From NCBI RefSeq assembly GCF_001468395.1, contig NZ_LNSG01000001.1:434001-498000 (forward strand): 64,000 bases of DNA, given 5' to 3'. The translations under genes were made by a program, and so were the position numbers. Source of the DNA: Sphingopyxis sp. H073 (lineage in GTDB: Bacteria > Pseudomonadota > Alphaproteobacteria > Sphingomonadales > Sphingomonadaceae). Below are positions 9,308-18,833 of this stretch, piece after piece (the first letter of the stretch is position 1; each line of letters starts with the position of its first letter). Below the pieces are notes generated by a model that worked only from the letters and a program-made list of their open reading frames with translations, made no database searches and was not told the origin of the DNA.

Positions 9308-9344
9308 ATCGATATTTTCGATCAAAGCTCACGATATTTTCGCT
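9308..9344 (+). promoter_or_regulatory. putative OxyR operator upstream of ahpC
   Basis: Four 4-base elements are spaced by exactly 7, 7 and 7 bases: ATCG (9308), CGAT (9319), CACG (9330) and CGCT (9341). This is the ATAG-N7-CTAT-N7-ATAG-N7-CTAT geometry known for OxyR tetramers. The first half is a perfect 19-bp palindrome core, and both N7 spacers inside half-sites read atatttt. It lies 60-96 bp before ahpC, a classic OxyR target. Confidence 0.55.
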
Positions 9345-9367
9345 TTTCGCACTGCAGCAAACATGGC

Positions 9368-9403
9368 TAGGGGGAGCCTCCAACAACAAAGGAGCTCTCC
9401 CTA
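9368..9403 (+). promoter_or_regulatory. hairpin covering the ahpC Shine-Dalgarno
   Basis: In RNA, the left arm (9368-9381) pairs with 9391-9403 in 13 base pairs, with one G-U wobble and one bulged C, around a 9-base A/C loop. The GGAG of the ribosome site (9391-9394) is in the stem, and the stem ends directly before the ATG at 9404. It could hold the start site closed. The actual transcription start is unknown, and if it lies inside the left arm the hairpin would not form. Confidence 0.45.
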
Positions 9404-9967
9404 ATGTCCGTTTTGAACACGACCCTGAAGCCATTCAAAGCCACCGCTTACAAGGACGGTAAGTTCGTCGACATCAGCGACGAGAGCGTGAAGGGCAAGT
9501 GGGCGGTCTTCTTCTTCTACCCTGCCGACTTCACCTTCGTCTGCCCGACCGAACTCGAAGATCTCGCCGACATCTACCCGACGCTCCAGAAGATGGATGT
9601 CGAGGTTTATGCCGTGTCGACCGACACGCATTTCAGCCACAAGGCCTGGCACGACACCTCGCCGGCAATCGGCAAAATCAACTACTACATGGTCGGCGAC
9701 CAGAACCACAATCTGTCGAAGAATTTCGAGGTGCTGCGCGAAGGCGTCGGCCTCGCCGACCGCGGCACCTTCGTGCTCGACCCCAATGGCGAAATCCAGC
9801 TGCTCGAAATCACCCCCGAAGGTGTGGGCCGCAACGCCGCCGAACTGCTGCGCAAGATCAAGGCGCTGCAGTATTGGGTCAGCCACCCGGGCGAAGTCTG
9901 CCCCGCGAAGTGGGAAGAGGGCGCCGAAACGCTTGCGCCCTCGCTCGATCTCGTCGGCAAGATCTAA
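9404..9967 (+). CDS. ahpC: alkyl hydroperoxide reductase subunit C (peroxiredoxin)
   Basis: 187 residues, a typical 2-Cys peroxiredoxin of the AhpC type that reduces H2O2 and organic peroxides in the cytoplasm. The peroxidatic Cys47 is in FTFVCPTE and the resolving Cys166 in GEVCPAKW. YFxF-type C-terminal sensitivity motifs are not seen, as expected for a bacterial enzyme. It is followed after 131 bp by its reductase gene ahpF. It is likely peroxide-induced through the upstream OxyR-like site. Confidence 0.97.
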   Translation: MSVLNTTLKPFKATAYKDGKFVDISDESVKGKWAVFFFYPADFTFVCPTELEDLADIYPTLQKMDVEVYAVSTDTHFSHKAWHDTSPAIGKINYYMVGDQNHNLSKNFEVLREGVGLADRGTFVLDPNGEIQLLEITPEGVGRNAAELLRKIKALQYWVSHPGEVCPAKWEEGAETLAPSLDLVGKI

Positions 9968-9980
9968 ATAACAAAACCCG

Positions 9981-10070
9981 GTGGGCCTCTGCGAAAGCAG
10001 GGGCCCATCTCCGGCCGGCTCTATTTTGCACCGTCCGGGGATGGGCACCCGCCTTCGCGGGTGCACACGG
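9981..10070. repeat. REP-like palindromes between ahpC and ahpF
   Basis: Several short stems occur: cctctgcgaaagcagggg, ccggccgg and cacccgccttcgcgggtg, with gggcccatctccgg / ccggggatgggc as the outer pair. They may tune the ratio of ahpC to ahpF mRNA. Confidence 0.55.
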
Positions 10071-10098
10071 ATTTTCTAATCGAACAGGAGCTCTCCCC

Positions 10099-11682
10099 AT
10101 GCTCGACGCCAATCTGAAGCAGCAGCTTCAAGGCCTCCTCACGAACCTTCGTGAACCGATCGAACTTATCTCGTCGCTCGGCGACGATGCCAAGTCGGCC
10201 GAGCTGGCGACCCTGCTCGACGACATCGCCGCGCTCTCGGACATGGTCAGCGTAACGCAGTCGGACGACGATGCGCGCCGCCCCAGCTTCCTGATCCGCC
10301 GCGCTAGCGACGCTAACGTCGCGGTGCGCTTCGCCGGCATCCCGATGGGGCATGAATTCACCTCGCTCGTCCTCGCGCTGCTGCAGGTCGGCGGCCACCC
10401 GCCGAAGGTCGCGCCCGAGGTTCTCGAGCAGGTCGCCGCGCTCGACGGCGACTTCCACTTCGAAACCTATTTCTCGCTGTCGTGCCAGAATTGCCCCGAC
10501 ATCGTGCAGGCGCTCAATCTGATGAGCGTCGTCAACCCGCGCATCACCCACACCGCGATCGACGGCGGGCTGTTCCAGGCCGAGGTCGAGGAGCGCAAGA
10601 TCATGGCGGTGCCGACGATCTTCCTCAACGGCGAAACCTTCGGGCAGGGCCGCATGGAGCTCGAACAGATAATCGCGAAGCTCGACAGCGGCGCGGAAGC
10701 GAAGGCCGCCGAGAAGATCGCGGCGAAGGACGCATTCGACGTGCTCGTCGTCGGCGGTGGTCCCGCGGGCGCTGCGGCCGCCATTTATGCCGCGCGCAAG
10801 GGCATCCGCGTCGGGCTCGCCGCCGAACGCTTTGGCGGGCAGGTGCTCGACACGATGGGAATCGAGAATTTCATCTCGGTCCAGCACACCGAAGGCCCGA
10901 AGCTCGTCGCGCAGCTCGAACAGCATGTGAAAGACTATGACGTCGACATCATGAACCTGCAGCGCGCCGAAAAGCTGATCCCCGCGAAGACCGAGGGCGG
11001 CCTCCACGAGATCAGGCTCGCGAGCGGCGCGTCGGTTAAGGCGCGCACCGTCATCCTCTCGACCGGCGCGCGCTGGCGCCAGCTCGGCGTGCCGGGCGAG
11101 GACCAGTATCGCAACAAGGGGGTGGCTTACTGCCCGCACTGCGACGGCCCGCTCTACAAGGGCAAGCGCGTCGCGGTGATCGGCGGCGGCAACAGCGGCG
11201 TCGAGGCGGCGATCGACCTCGCAGGGTTGGTCGCGCACGTCACGCTGATCGAGTTCGACAGCCAGCTTCGCGCCGACGCGGTGCTCCAGCGCAAGCTTGC
11301 GAGCCTGCCGAACGTCAAGATCATCACCTCGGCGCTTACTACCGAAGTGCTCGGCGACGGCGAGAAGGTCACGGGCCTCAGCTACAAGGACCGCAACAAG
11401 GACGAACTGCACCAGGTCGAACTCGAAGGCGTGTTCGTTCAGATCGGCCTCGTCCCCAACACCGAATGGCTGAAAGACAGCGTCACCCTCTCGCGCCACG
11501 GCGAGATCGAGGTCGACCATCGCGGTGAGACGAGCCAGCCCGGCATCTTCGCCGCGGGCGACTGCACGACCGTGCCCTACAAGCAGATCGTCATCGCGAT
11601 GGGCGAGGGGTCGAAGGCGGCGCTGTCGGCGTTCGACTACATGATCCGCCTGCCGGTGGAAGCCGAAGCCGAGGCGGCCTGA
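10099..11682 (+). CDS. ahpF: alkyl hydroperoxide reductase subunit F
   Basis: 527 residues, full length. The flavoprotein moves electrons from NADH to AhpC. The N-terminal tandem thioredoxin-like domain has Cys129-Cys132 (SCQNCPD). The FAD motif [10 protein letters not shown] follows near residue 217. The thioredoxin-reductase disulfide Cys345-Cys348 is in YCPHCDGP, and the NADH-binding [10 protein letters not shown] comes after it. The start follows aggagctctcccc, the same ribosome-site sequence as ahpC but without the pairing arm upstream. Confidence 0.97.
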   Translation: MLDANLKQQLQGLLTNLREPIELISSLGDDAKSAELATLLDDIAALSDMVSVTQSDDDARRPSFLIRRASDANVAVRFAGIPMGHEFTSLVLALLQVGGHPPKVAPEVLEQVAALDGDFHFETYFSLSCQNCPDIVQALNLMSVVNPRITHTAIDGGLFQAEVEERKIMAVPTIFLNGETFGQGRMELEQIIAKLDSGAEAKAAEKIAAKDAFDVLVVGGGPAGAAAAIYAARKGIRVGLAAERFGGQVLDTMGIENFISVQHTEGPKLVAQLEQHVKDYDVDIMNLQRAEKLIPAKTEGGLHEIRLASGASVKARTVILSTGARWRQLGVPGEDQYRNKGVAYCPHCDGPLYKGKRVAVIGGGNSGVEAAIDLAGLVAHVTLIEFDSQLRADAVLQRKLASLPNVKIITSALTTEVLGDGEKVTGLSYKDRNKDELHQVELEGVFVQIGLVPNTEWLKDSVTLSRHGEIEVDHRGETSQPGIFAAGDCTTVPYKQIVIAMGEGSKAALSAFDYMIRLPVEAEAEAA

Positions 11683-11685
11683 TAA

Positions 11686-11818
11686 ATCCTCCCTGTGGCG
11701 AAGCCATGGGGAGGGGGACCGCTCGCAAGGCGAGTGGTGGAGGGGCGTACGTCGCGTAATGGCCCCTCCGTCAGCGCTTCGCGCTGCCACCTCCCCATGC
11801 CTACGGCACAGGGAGGAT
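11686..11818. repeat. 133-bp inverted repeat, family C
   Basis: Ends are atcctccctgt and acagggaggat. Inner stems include ccatggggaggg / cctccccatg and gcgcttcgcgc. The second copy is at 39344-39466. It follows ahpF and abuts a family A repeat. Confidence 0.75.
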
Positions 11819-11828
11819 TTTCTTTTAT

Positions 11829-11926
11829 CGTCATGCCGGACTTGATCCGGCATCCATTTGCGGCGCAATGTCGCGTGGGCCCCGGATCAAGTCTCACGAG
11901 CCACCTGGCTCGTTCGAGGGAGACGA
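11829..11926. repeat. REP-like inverted repeat, family A (variant)
   Basis: Left arm cgtcatgccggacttgatccgg, right arm ccccggatcaagtc, then a cgagcc..ggctcg stem and gagacga. Same variant architecture as 5298-5393. Confidence 0.7.
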
Positions 11927-11933
11927 GGTTGTA

Positions 11934-12062
11934 ATGGCCGAAAAGAAGAACCCACCCGCCCCGATCCCGCGCTGCCGTTTCGAGGAACTGGCCGAGCGCG
12001 AGAACCGGCTGCGCGAGGAAGCGGCGCGCAAGCCGAAGAAGCCCGCGCGCAAATCCGGCTAA
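11934..12062 (+). CDS. small basic protein of unknown function
   Basis: A 42-residue frame: MAEKKNPPAPIPRCRFEELA, then a charged helix and a Lys/Pro/Ala tail (RKPKKPARKSG). The start is 7 bases after a family A repeat, which provides gagacgagg as a possible ribosome site. It overlaps the AraC gene tail by four bases in convergent orientation. I recognise no family. Confidence 0.45.
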   Translation: MAEKKNPPAPIPRCRFEELAERENRLREEAARKPKKPARKSG

Positions 12063-12958
12063 CCCGCCATCATCGCATAACGTTTCGGCGGCATCCCGAC
12101 CTGCCGCGTGAACGCCGTGCTGAACGCGCTCGCCGACCCATAACCCACGCGTTCGGCAATCACGTCGAGCTTGCCCGCGCGGCGGCGCAGCATGTCCTTG
12201 GCCATGCTCATCCGCCAGCCCTGAACATATTCCATCGGCGGCACCCCGACGATGCGTGCGAAGCGGTCGAAGAATGCCGAACGCGACAGCGCCGCTTCCT
12301 TCGCCAGCGCCGCGACGGTCCACGGCCGCGCGGGTTCTTCATGGATACAGCGGATCGCGCCGGCCAGCCGCGCATCGGCCAGCCCGCGCAGCAATCCCGG
12401 CGGTGCATCGTCGCTGCCGACCGCGCGCAACGCCTCGACCAGCAGCACTTCGACCAGCCGCGCGAGCACAAGGTCGCGTCCCGGCCGCTCCTCGCCGGTT
12501 TCGTCGCGCACCATCTGGACGAGCGCCGAAAGCCGTTCGGCGCTGCGCAAATGGATGATCCCCGGAAGCTGCGACACCAGCATCCCGGCGTCGGGCGATG
12601 CGAACAGGAAATAGCCGCCGAGCATCCGTACGTCGGGCGGCCCGTCCTGCCGCCCGTGGCGCACCTCGCCGGTCACGCCGATGCTCGCATGAGGGTCGAA
12701 GGTTGCCGGCTCGACGGGTTCGAAGCCCGAGTGGGTGAAGCCGGGAGTCGCGGGCAGCAGAACGAAATCGCCCGCTTCGAGCGTGATCGGTTCCGCGCCG
12801 TCGACCGCGAGGCGGCACGATCCTTCGAGCACGGTGCAGAAACTCGGATGCCCGAACGCCGAATAGCGCACCGCCCAGCGGCCCGCGCCGCTGATCCCTT
12901 TGGAAAAGACCGTACTCGGGCGTAGCAGCGCGATGAGATCGGACAAGGGGTCGAGCAT
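12059..12958 (-). CDS. AraC-family regulator with cupin (Cupin_6) sensor domain
   Basis: 299 residues. The N-terminal cupin-type sensor has SFCTVLEGSCRLAVDG and LEAGDFVLLPATPGF; the C-terminal pair of helix-turn-helices has WTVAALAKEAALSRSAFFDRF and VIAERVGYGSASAFSTAF. Proteins of this build in sphingomonads usually control an adjacent oxidoreductase. It is transcribed divergently from an SDR gene with a palindromic promoter region between, so the SDR is the likely target. The effector is unknown. Confidence 0.9.
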   Translation of the reverse strand: MLDPLSDLIALLRPSTVFSKGISGAGRWAVRYSAFGHPSFCTVLEGSCRLAVDGAEPITLEAGDFVLLPATPGFTHSGFEPVEPATFDPHASIGVTGEVRHGRQDGPPDVRMLGGYFLFASPDAGMLVSQLPGIIHLRSAERLSALVQMVRDETGEERPGRDLVLARLVEVLLVEALRAVGSDDAPPGLLRGLADARLAGAIRCIHEEPARPWTVAALAKEAALSRSAFFDRFARIVGVPPMEYVQGWRMSMAKDMLRRRAGKLDVIAERVGYGSASAFSTAFTRQVGMPPKRYAMMAG

Positions 12959-12967
12959 ATCAGGACG

Positions 12968-13001
12968 ATCTATAATGAAATATGGATTGCATATTATAGA
13001 T
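12968..13001. promoter_or_regulatory. palindromic divergent promoter/operator (araC-like/SDR)
   Basis: A perfect inverted repeat ATCTATAAT (12968-12976) and ATTATAGAT (12993-13001) is separated by 16 bp. Each arm contains a consensus -10 hexamer TATAAT on opposite strands, one facing each gene. A regulator bound here would cover both promoters. Confidence 0.55.
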
Positions 13002-13054
13002 AGTCTGGATGGCGCTGACTAGATGCTTTTCATCGCCATCTGAAAGGACGAAAG

Positions 13055-13795
13055 ATGAAAACCATCCTGATCACCGGCAGCTCGTCGGGCTACGGCCTCG
13101 AAACCGCCCGCCACTTCCTTGCCAGGGACTGGAATGTTGTCGCTACGATGCGCACCCCGCGTCTCGACCTCTTCGACACGTCCGACCGTCTCCGCGTCCT
13201 GGCGCTCGACGTCACCGACGTCGACAGCATCGCGTTGGCGATCGAGCTTGCGGGACCTATCGACGTGCTCGTCAACAATGCCGGCATCGGCCTGTTCGGC
13301 GCGCTCGAGCATTCGCCGATGGCGAAGATCCGCGACGTCTATGCGACGAACACGCTCGGCACGATCGCGATGACGCAGGCGGTGATCCCACAGATGCGCG
13401 AACGGGGCTCGGGGACGATCATCAACGTGACGTCGTCGGCGACGCTCGCGCCGTTCCCGCTCGCGGCAGCCTACACAGGCAGCAAGACCGCGATCCAGGG
13501 ATTCACCGGCAGCCTCGCCCATGAACTCGCGCCACTCGGCATGTCGGTGAAGCTCGTCGAGCCGGGCTACGGCCCGACGACCGCGTTCGCGGCGAACACC
13601 GACATCAAGCTCGAGGATGTGCTGCCCGAACCCTATGGCAGCTATGCCGCGCCGATCCTCGCCGGAATGGCCGAACCGGCGCTGTTCACGACCGAGGGCG
13701 ATGTCGCCGAAGCGGTGTGGGCGGCGGTGCATGACACGAGCGGCAGGTCACACTTCCCGGCGGGCGCCGACGCACTGGCGCTGGTGGCGGCCTAG
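13055..13795 (+). CDS. short-chain dehydrogenase/reductase
   Basis: 246 residues with a classical SDR Rossmann fold. The cofactor motif is TGSSSGYGLETARHF (TGxxxGxG), and NNAGIG, a catalytic serine (TSSATLAP) and YTGSKTA (YxxxK) follow. The substrate cannot be told from sequence. A gaaaggacg ribosome site precedes the start. It converges with glpD and their stops overlap (ctag). Confidence 0.88.
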   Translation: MKTILITGSSSGYGLETARHFLARDWNVVATMRTPRLDLFDTSDRLRVLALDVTDVDSIALAIELAGPIDVLVNNAGIGLFGALEHSPMAKIRDVYATNTLGTIAMTQAVIPQMRERGSGTIINVTSSATLAPFPLAAAYTGSKTAIQGFTGSLAHELAPLGMSVKLVEPGYGPTTAFAANTDIKLEDVLPEPYGSYAAPILAGMAEPALFTTEGDVAEAVWAAVHDTSGRSHFPAGADALALVAA

Positions 13796-15309
13796 GCCGG
13801 CTGCGAGAGCGGCCGCTTGGCCTCCAGCCAGGCGGCCAGCTTCGCCACCTCCGCCTCGTTGAACAGCAGCCCCAGCTTGCTGCGCCGCCAGAGGATATCG
13901 TCGACGTCGCGCGCCCATTCGTGGGTCATCATCCACTCGACCTCGGCGGCGCTGAGGCCGTGGGCGATCTCGCCGCCGAGCGCGTCCCAATCCTCGGCCT
14001 TGCCGAGCCATTGGGCCGCGTCGGTGCCATAGGCCTTGACGATCCGGTCGACGGTCGCCGAGGACAGGAAGGGGTGGGCGAGCTTGTAGCGGGCCCGCAA
14101 CGCAGCGGCGCCGCTGGTCGGGAAGGTTCCGCCCGGCAGCGGCGCCTTCGCGGTCCAGCGTTTGCCCGACAGCACGCCCAAATGCTCCGCGAGCTTGTCG
14201 ACCGCATGTTCGGCGACATGGCGGCAGCTGGTGATCTTGCCCCCATAAATGGTGAGCAAAGGCGCGCCCTCGTCGGTGTCGAGGTCGATCCGGTAGCCGC
14301 GCGTTGCCGCCTCGGGCTTGCCCGACCCGTCCTCGATCAGCGGCCGCACCCCCGAATAGCTCCAGACCACATCGGTCGGGACGACGGGCACTTCGAAATA
14401 TTGGCTCGCGCCCTCGCAGAGATATTCGATCTCGTCGGCGCTTGCGTGAATATCGGCGAGCGCGCCGTCATGGTCCTGGTCAGTGGTGCCGATCAATGTG
14501 AAATCGCGCTCATAGGGAATCGCGAAGAAGATGCGCCCGTCGGGAAGCTGGAAGAAATAGGCATAGTCGTGCTCGAACTTCCGGCGCACGACGATGTGCG
14601 ACCCGCGCACCAGCCGCATCTTGTAGTCGGGCGGTGCCGAGGCGCGGCCGAGCACGTCGAGGACCGCCGGGCCCGCTGCATTGACAAGGCTCTTGCCCGT
14701 GAAGCGATAGCTGTGCCCGCGATCGTCGCTCGCCTCGACCACCCACAGCCCGTCCTCGACGCGCATCAGGTCGGCGCGGGTGTGCGTCTTGACCCGCGCA
14801 CCGCGATCGGCGGCATCGCGTGCGTTGAGCAGCACCAGCCGCGCATCGTCGACCCAGCCGTCCGAATATTCGAAGGCCTTCACATATTGCGATTGCAACG
14901 GTTCGCCGGCGACATGGCGCCGCAGATCGACCGAACGCGTCGCGGGCAGCTTCTTGCGTCCGCCGATATGGTCGTAGAGGAACAGGCCGAGCCGCAGCAG
15001 CCAGCGCGGGCGCAGCCCCTCGCGATAGGGCAGGACGAAGCGCAGCGGCCAAATGATGTGCGGCGCGATGCTCCACAGGATTTCGCGTTCCTTCAGCGCC
15101 TCGCGCACCAGTCCGAATTCATAATGTTCGAGATAGCGCAGCCCGCCGTGGATCAGCTTGGTCGAGGCCGACGAGGTACCGCGCGCGAGGTCGCCCGCTT
15201 CGAGCAGCAGCACGCGTGCGCCGCGCCCCGCGGCGTCGCGCGCGACCCCCGCGCCATTGACACCGCCGCCGACGACGATGACATCATAGGGGAGGGCGCT
15301 GTCGGGCAT
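13792..15309 (-). CDS. glpD: aerobic glycerol-3-phosphate dehydrogenase
   Basis: 505 residues. A membrane-associated FAD enzyme that oxidises sn-glycerol-3-phosphate to dihydroxyacetone phosphate and passes electrons to quinone. The N-terminal FAD motif is VVGGGVNGAGVARDAAGRG, followed by SSASTKLIHGGLRYLE, a family signature. GTTDQDHDG and the C-terminal DAO_C domain are complete. No glpF or glpK is nearby. It is divergent from zwf and could share its control region. Confidence 0.96.
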   Translation of the reverse strand: MPDSALPYDVIVVGGGVNGAGVARDAAGRGARVLLLEAGDLARGTSSASTKLIHGGLRYLEHYEFGLVREALKEREILWSIAPHIIWPLRFVLPYREGLRPRWLLRLGLFLYDHIGGRKKLPATRSVDLRRHVAGEPLQSQYVKAFEYSDGWVDDARLVLLNARDAADRGARVKTHTRADLMRVEDGLWVVEASDDRGHSYRFTGKSLVNAAGPAVLDVLGRASAPPDYKMRLVRGSHIVVRRKFEHDYAYFFQLPDGRIFFAIPYERDFTLIGTTDQDHDGALADIHASADEIEYLCEGASQYFEVPVVPTDVVWSYSGVRPLIEDGSGKPEAATRGYRIDLDTDEGAPLLTIYGGKITSCRHVAEHAVDKLAEHLGVLSGKRWTAKAPLPGGTFPTSGAAALRARYKLAHPFLSSATVDRIVKAYGTDAAQWLGKAEDWDALGGEIAHGLSAAEVEWMMTHEWARDVDDILWRRSKLGLLFNEAEVAKLAAWLEAKRPLSQPA

Positions 15310-15330
15310 GGCCGCTCCCTAAGGCAAGTG

Positions 15331-15376
15331 TGGCGATTTTGCCAAGCGCAGACATCGTATGCGGCTTACGTATGCG
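15331..15376. promoter_or_regulatory. candidate operators between glpD and zwf
   Basis: The 123-bp divergent gap holds TGGC-gatttt-GCCA (15331-15344), an inverted repeat, and two direct copies of CGTATGCG (15356 and 15369) spaced 13 bp. These could bind a regulator of central carbon genes; none is identifiable. Confidence 0.35.
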
Positions 15377-15432
15377 CGTTGCATTCGCTGGGGGCATCCT
15401 CCAATTCTGAAAAGCTATCCAAGGGGACCCAA

Positions 15433-16896
15433 GTGAGCGTGAAAGTCGAGACCCTGATCCTGTTCGGCGCAACGGGCGACCTTGCGCAGCGGATGCTCTT
15501 TCCCTCGCTCTATAACCTTCACGTCGACGGGCTGCTTGCCGACGAGTTGACGATCATCGCCTCGGGCCGGTCGCAGATGGAGCGTAGCGGCTGTCATGCG
15601 ATGGTACGCGAAGCGCTGGTCGACCATCTTCCCGCCGACCGGCTCGATGACGGTCACGTCGCGAGTTTCCTCGAGCGCATCGATTATTGTTCGGTCGATG
15701 CCGGTGCGGGGACCGGTTATGACGCGCTCGCGGCGCAGCTCGGCGACCGGCTCGGCCGGACGATCGGTGCCTATCTCTCGACCCCGCCGTCGATGTTCGG
15801 TCCCATCGCGCAGGGGCTGAAAGCTGCGGGCATCGCTTGCGCCGAATGCCGTATCGCGATGGAAAAGCCGATCGGCCACGATCTCGCCTCCTCGCGCGAG
15901 GTGAATGAACAGGTCGGCGACGCCTTCGCCGAGGACCATGTATTCCGCATCGACCATTATCTCGGCAAGGAAACGGTCCAGAACCTTCTCGCGCTGCGCT
16001 TCGCGAACATGCTCTTCGAACCGCTGTGGAACGCGCAGGCGATCGATCATGTCCAGATCACCGTCGCCGAGACCGTCGGGCTCGAAGGCCGGGTCTCCTA
16101 TTATGACGGGGTCGGCGCGCTCAAGGATATGGTCCAGAACCATATGCTCCAGCTGCTCGCGATCATCGCGATGGAGCCGCCGTCGAGCGTGTCGTCGACC
16201 GCGGTGCGCGACGAAAAGGTCAAGCTGCTGCGTTCCTTGCGGAAGCTGAATGCCGAGGATGTCAAGGCACACAGCGTGAAGGGCCAGTACACGAGCGGGG
16301 CGGTGAACGGCGCCGCGGTCGCGGGCTATGCCGACGAACTCGGGCATCCGTCGAACACCGAAACCTTCGTCGCGATCAAGGCTTTCATCGACAATTGGCG
16401 CTGGAAGGGCGTGCCTTTTTACCTGCGCACCGGCAAACGGATGCCGCAGCGCAAGTCGGAGGTGCTGATCCAGTTCAAGCCGGTGCCGCACAATATCTTC
16501 GCGCGCGTGGGCGCGGGCAAGCTCGACGCCAACAGCATGATCATCAATCTGCAGCCCGAAGAAAATATCCGGGTCAAGGTGATGGCGAAGCAGCCGGGGC
16601 TCGACCGCGACGGCGTGAAGCTCAAAGAGGTCACGCTCGACGTGTCGCTCTCGCACAGCTTCGAGGGCGAGCGCCGCCGCATCGCATACGAACGCTTGCT
16701 GCTCGATTTCATCGAGGGCGACCAGACCCTCTTCGTGCGCCGCGACGAGGTCGAGGCGCAGTGGCAGTGGATCGATTCGATCCGTGATGCCTGGGCGGCG
16801 GTCGACATGGCGCCGCAGAATTACACGGCGGGAAGCTGGGGGCCGTCGAGTGCAATCGCGCTGATCGAGCGCGACGGAGCGAGTTGGCATGACTGA
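15433..16896 (+). CDS. zwf: glucose-6-phosphate 1-dehydrogenase
   Basis: 487 residues from a GTG start with an aagggg ribosome site. Oxidises glucose-6-phosphate to 6-phosphogluconolactone, the entry to the Entner-Doudoroff and pentose-phosphate routes. The dinucleotide motif is GATGDLA (residues 12-18), and the active-site signature RIDHYLGKE is at 172-180. NTETFVAIK and RTGKRMP are also conserved. Usually pgl follows zwf in this group; here a REP-like element and then edd come next. Confidence 0.96.
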   Translation: MSVKVETLILFGATGDLAQRMLFPSLYNLHVDGLLADELTIIASGRSQMERSGCHAMVREALVDHLPADRLDDGHVASFLERIDYCSVDAGAGTGYDALAAQLGDRLGRTIGAYLSTPPSMFGPIAQGLKAAGIACAECRIAMEKPIGHDLASSREVNEQVGDAFAEDHVFRIDHYLGKETVQNLLALRFANMLFEPLWNAQAIDHVQITVAETVGLEGRVSYYDGVGALKDMVQNHMLQLLAIIAMEPPSSVSSTAVRDEKVKLLRSLRKLNAEDVKAHSVKGQYTSGAVNGAAVAGYADELGHPSNTETFVAIKAFIDNWRWKGVPFYLRTGKRMPQRKSEVLIQFKPVPHNIFARVGAGKLDANSMIINLQPEENIRVKVMAKQPGLDRDGVKLKEVTLDVSLSHSFEGERRRIAYERLLLDFIEGDQTLFVRRDEVEAQWQWIDSIRDAWAAVDMAPQNYTAGSWGPSSAIALIERDGASWHD

Positions 16897-16905
16897 GGCA
16901 TACAC

Positions 16906-16981
16906 GTCGCCCCCGCGAAGGCGGGGGCCGCTGGCAACCTTGCGCTGTGCCTATAGCGGCCCCCGCCTTCGCGGGGGCGAC
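16906..16981. repeat. REP-like palindrome between zwf and edd
   Basis: Near-perfect inverted arms gtcgcccccgcgaaggcggg and cccgccttcgcgggggcgac, with inner gccgc / gcggc, form a strong 76-base hairpin. It sits inside the probable zwf-edd transcript. Confidence 0.75.
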
Positions 16982-16991
16982 TAGGAAATAT

Positions 16992-18833
16992 ATGACTGAT
17001 CTCCACCCAACCATCGTCCAGGTCACCGACCGCATCATAGAGCGCAGCAAACCCCGCCGCGCAGCCTATCTCGAGCTGATGGAGCGACAGCGCGAAGCGG
17101 GGACGAACCGCGGCAGCCTCTCCTGCGGCAACCTCGCCCACGGTTTCGCCGCCGCGGGCGACGACAAGCCCATCATCCGCGCGGGCGCCGCGATGAACAT
17201 CGGCATCGTCACCGCCTATAACGACATGCTCTCGGCGCATCAGCCCTATGGCCGCTATCCCGAGCAGATCAAACTCTTCGCGCGCGAGGTCGGCGTCACC
17301 GCGCAGGTCGCGGGCGGCGTTCCCGCGATGTGCGACGGCGTGACGCAGGGGCAGGCGGGCATGGACCTGTCGCTCTTCAGCCGCGACAATATCGCGCAGG
17401 GCACCGCAATCGCGCTCAGCCATGCAATGTTCGAGGGCGCGCTGCTGCTCGGCATCTGCGACAAGATCGTCCCCGGCCTCCTCATCGGCGCTTTGCGCTT
17501 CGGCCACCTGCCGCAAATCCTGATTCCCGCCGGACCGATGCCCTCGGGCCTTGCGAACAAGGAAAAACAGCGCGTCCGCCAGCTCTATGCCGAGGGCAAG
17601 GCGAGCCGCGACGAGCTACTGGAGGCTGAGGCGGCGAGCTATCATGGCGCCGGCACCTGCACCTTCTACGGCACCGCGAACAGCAACCAGATGATGATGG
17701 AGCTGATGGGGCTGCATATCCCCGGCAGCGCCTTCACCAACCCCGGCACCAAGCTCCGTCAGGAACTGACACGCGCCGCGACGCACCGGATCGCCGAGAT
17801 TGGCTGGGACGGCGACGATTACCGGCCGCTGGCGCGCTGCATCGACGAAAAGGCGATCGTCAACGCCGCGATCGGCCTGCTCGCCACCGGCGGCTCGACC
17901 AATCATGCGATCCACCTGCCCGCCATTGCGCGCGCAGCGGGGATCATCATCGACTGGCAGGATTTCGACGAATTGAGCCACGCAGTACCGCTGCTCGCGC
18001 GCGTGTATCCGAACGGCGCGGGCGACGTGAACAATTTCCACGCCGCCGGCGGGATCGGCTATGTCGTGCGCGAATTGCTCGGGGCGGGCTTGCTCCATGG
18101 CGATGTGCTGACCGTCGGCGGGACGATGGCCGACTATGCCGCCGAGCCCGTGCTTGTGAACGACGAACTTCACTGGCAGGCCGCCCCTGTCGAGAGCCGC
18201 GACGATACGATGCTGCGCCCCGTTTCGGCGCCTTTCTCGCCCGACGGCGGGATGCGGCTGCTCGCGGGCAATCTCGGGCGCGCGATCATCAAGACGAGCG
18301 CGGTGGCCGAGGATCGCTGGACGATCGAGGCGCCGTGCCGCATCTTCGACGACCAGAATCAGGTGCTGACCGCGTTCAAGGCGGGCGAGCTCGACCGCGA
18401 TGTCGTCGTCGTCGTCCGCTTCCAGGGGCCGCGCGCCAACGGCATGCCCGAATTGCACAAGCTGACCCCGGCGCTCGGCGTGCTGCAGGACAAGGGGTAC
18501 CGCGTCGCGCTGCTCACCGACGGGCGCATGTCGGGCGCGAGTGGCAAGGTGCCTGCGGTGATCCACCTCTCGCCCGAAGCGCTGCCGGGCGTTGATGGCA
18601 TCAGCGGTCCGCTCGCATATCTGAAGGATGGCGACATCGTCCGCGTCTGCGCCCGCAACGGCGAGGTGCTCGCGCTCGTCGATCCCGCCACCTGGGCCGC
18701 ACGCACCCCCGCCGCCGCCCCGCCGCCCGCTCTCGGCGTCGGCCGCGAGCTGTTTGCCCTGTTCCGCCATCATGCCGACGAAGCCGAAAAGGGCGGGTCG
18801 GCCATCCTTGCTGCCATGGAGTCCGTCATTTGA
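16992..18833 (+). CDS. edd: 6-phosphogluconate dehydratase
   Basis: 613 residues, full length for the IlvD/Edd family. An Fe-S dehydratase that makes 2-keto-3-deoxy-6-phosphogluconate from 6-phosphogluconate. Conserved blocks are [44 protein letters not shown] and [13 protein letters not shown]. Its last bases overlap the eda start (TTGA), so the two are coupled. Confidence 0.96.
   Translation: MTDLHPTIVQVTDRIIERSKPRRAAYLELMERQREAGTNRGSLSCGNLAHGFAAAGDDKPIIRAGAAMNIGIVTAYNDMLSAHQPYGRYPEQIKLFAREVGVTAQVAGGVPAMCDGVTQGQAGMDLSLFSRDNIAQGTAIALSHAMFEGALLLGICDKIVPGLLIGALRFGHLPQILIPAGPMPSGLANKEKQRVRQLYAEGKASRDELLEAEAASYHGAGTCTFYGTANSNQMMMELMGLHIPGSAFTNPGTKLRQELTRAATHRIAEIGWDGDDYRPLARCIDEKAIVNAAIGLLATGGSTNHAIHLPAIARAAGIIIDWQDFDELSHAVPLLARVYPNGAGDVNNFHAAGGIGYVVRELLGAGLLHGDVLTVGGTMADYAAEPVLVNDELHWQAAPVESRDDTMLRPVSAPFSPDGGMRLLAGNLGRAIIKTSAVAEDRWTIEAPCRIFDDQNQVLTAFKAGELDRDVVVVVRFQGPRANGMPELHKLTPALGVLQDKGYRVALLTDGRMSGASGKVPAVIHLSPEALPGVDGISGPLAYLKDGDIVRVCARNGEVLALVDPATWAARTPAAAPPPALGVGRELFALFRHHADEAEKGGSAILAAMESVI

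Noticed and set aside
8709..9400. tRNA gene in the ihfA/ahpC gap
   Set aside because: No cloverleaf with a TTCRANNC-type T-arm or CCA end could be traced; none was found elsewhere in the window either.
10021..11868. 615-residue reverse frame across ahpF
   Set aside because: Opposite strand of a well-supported gene; composition is dominated by Arg/Asp/Ala with no motif.
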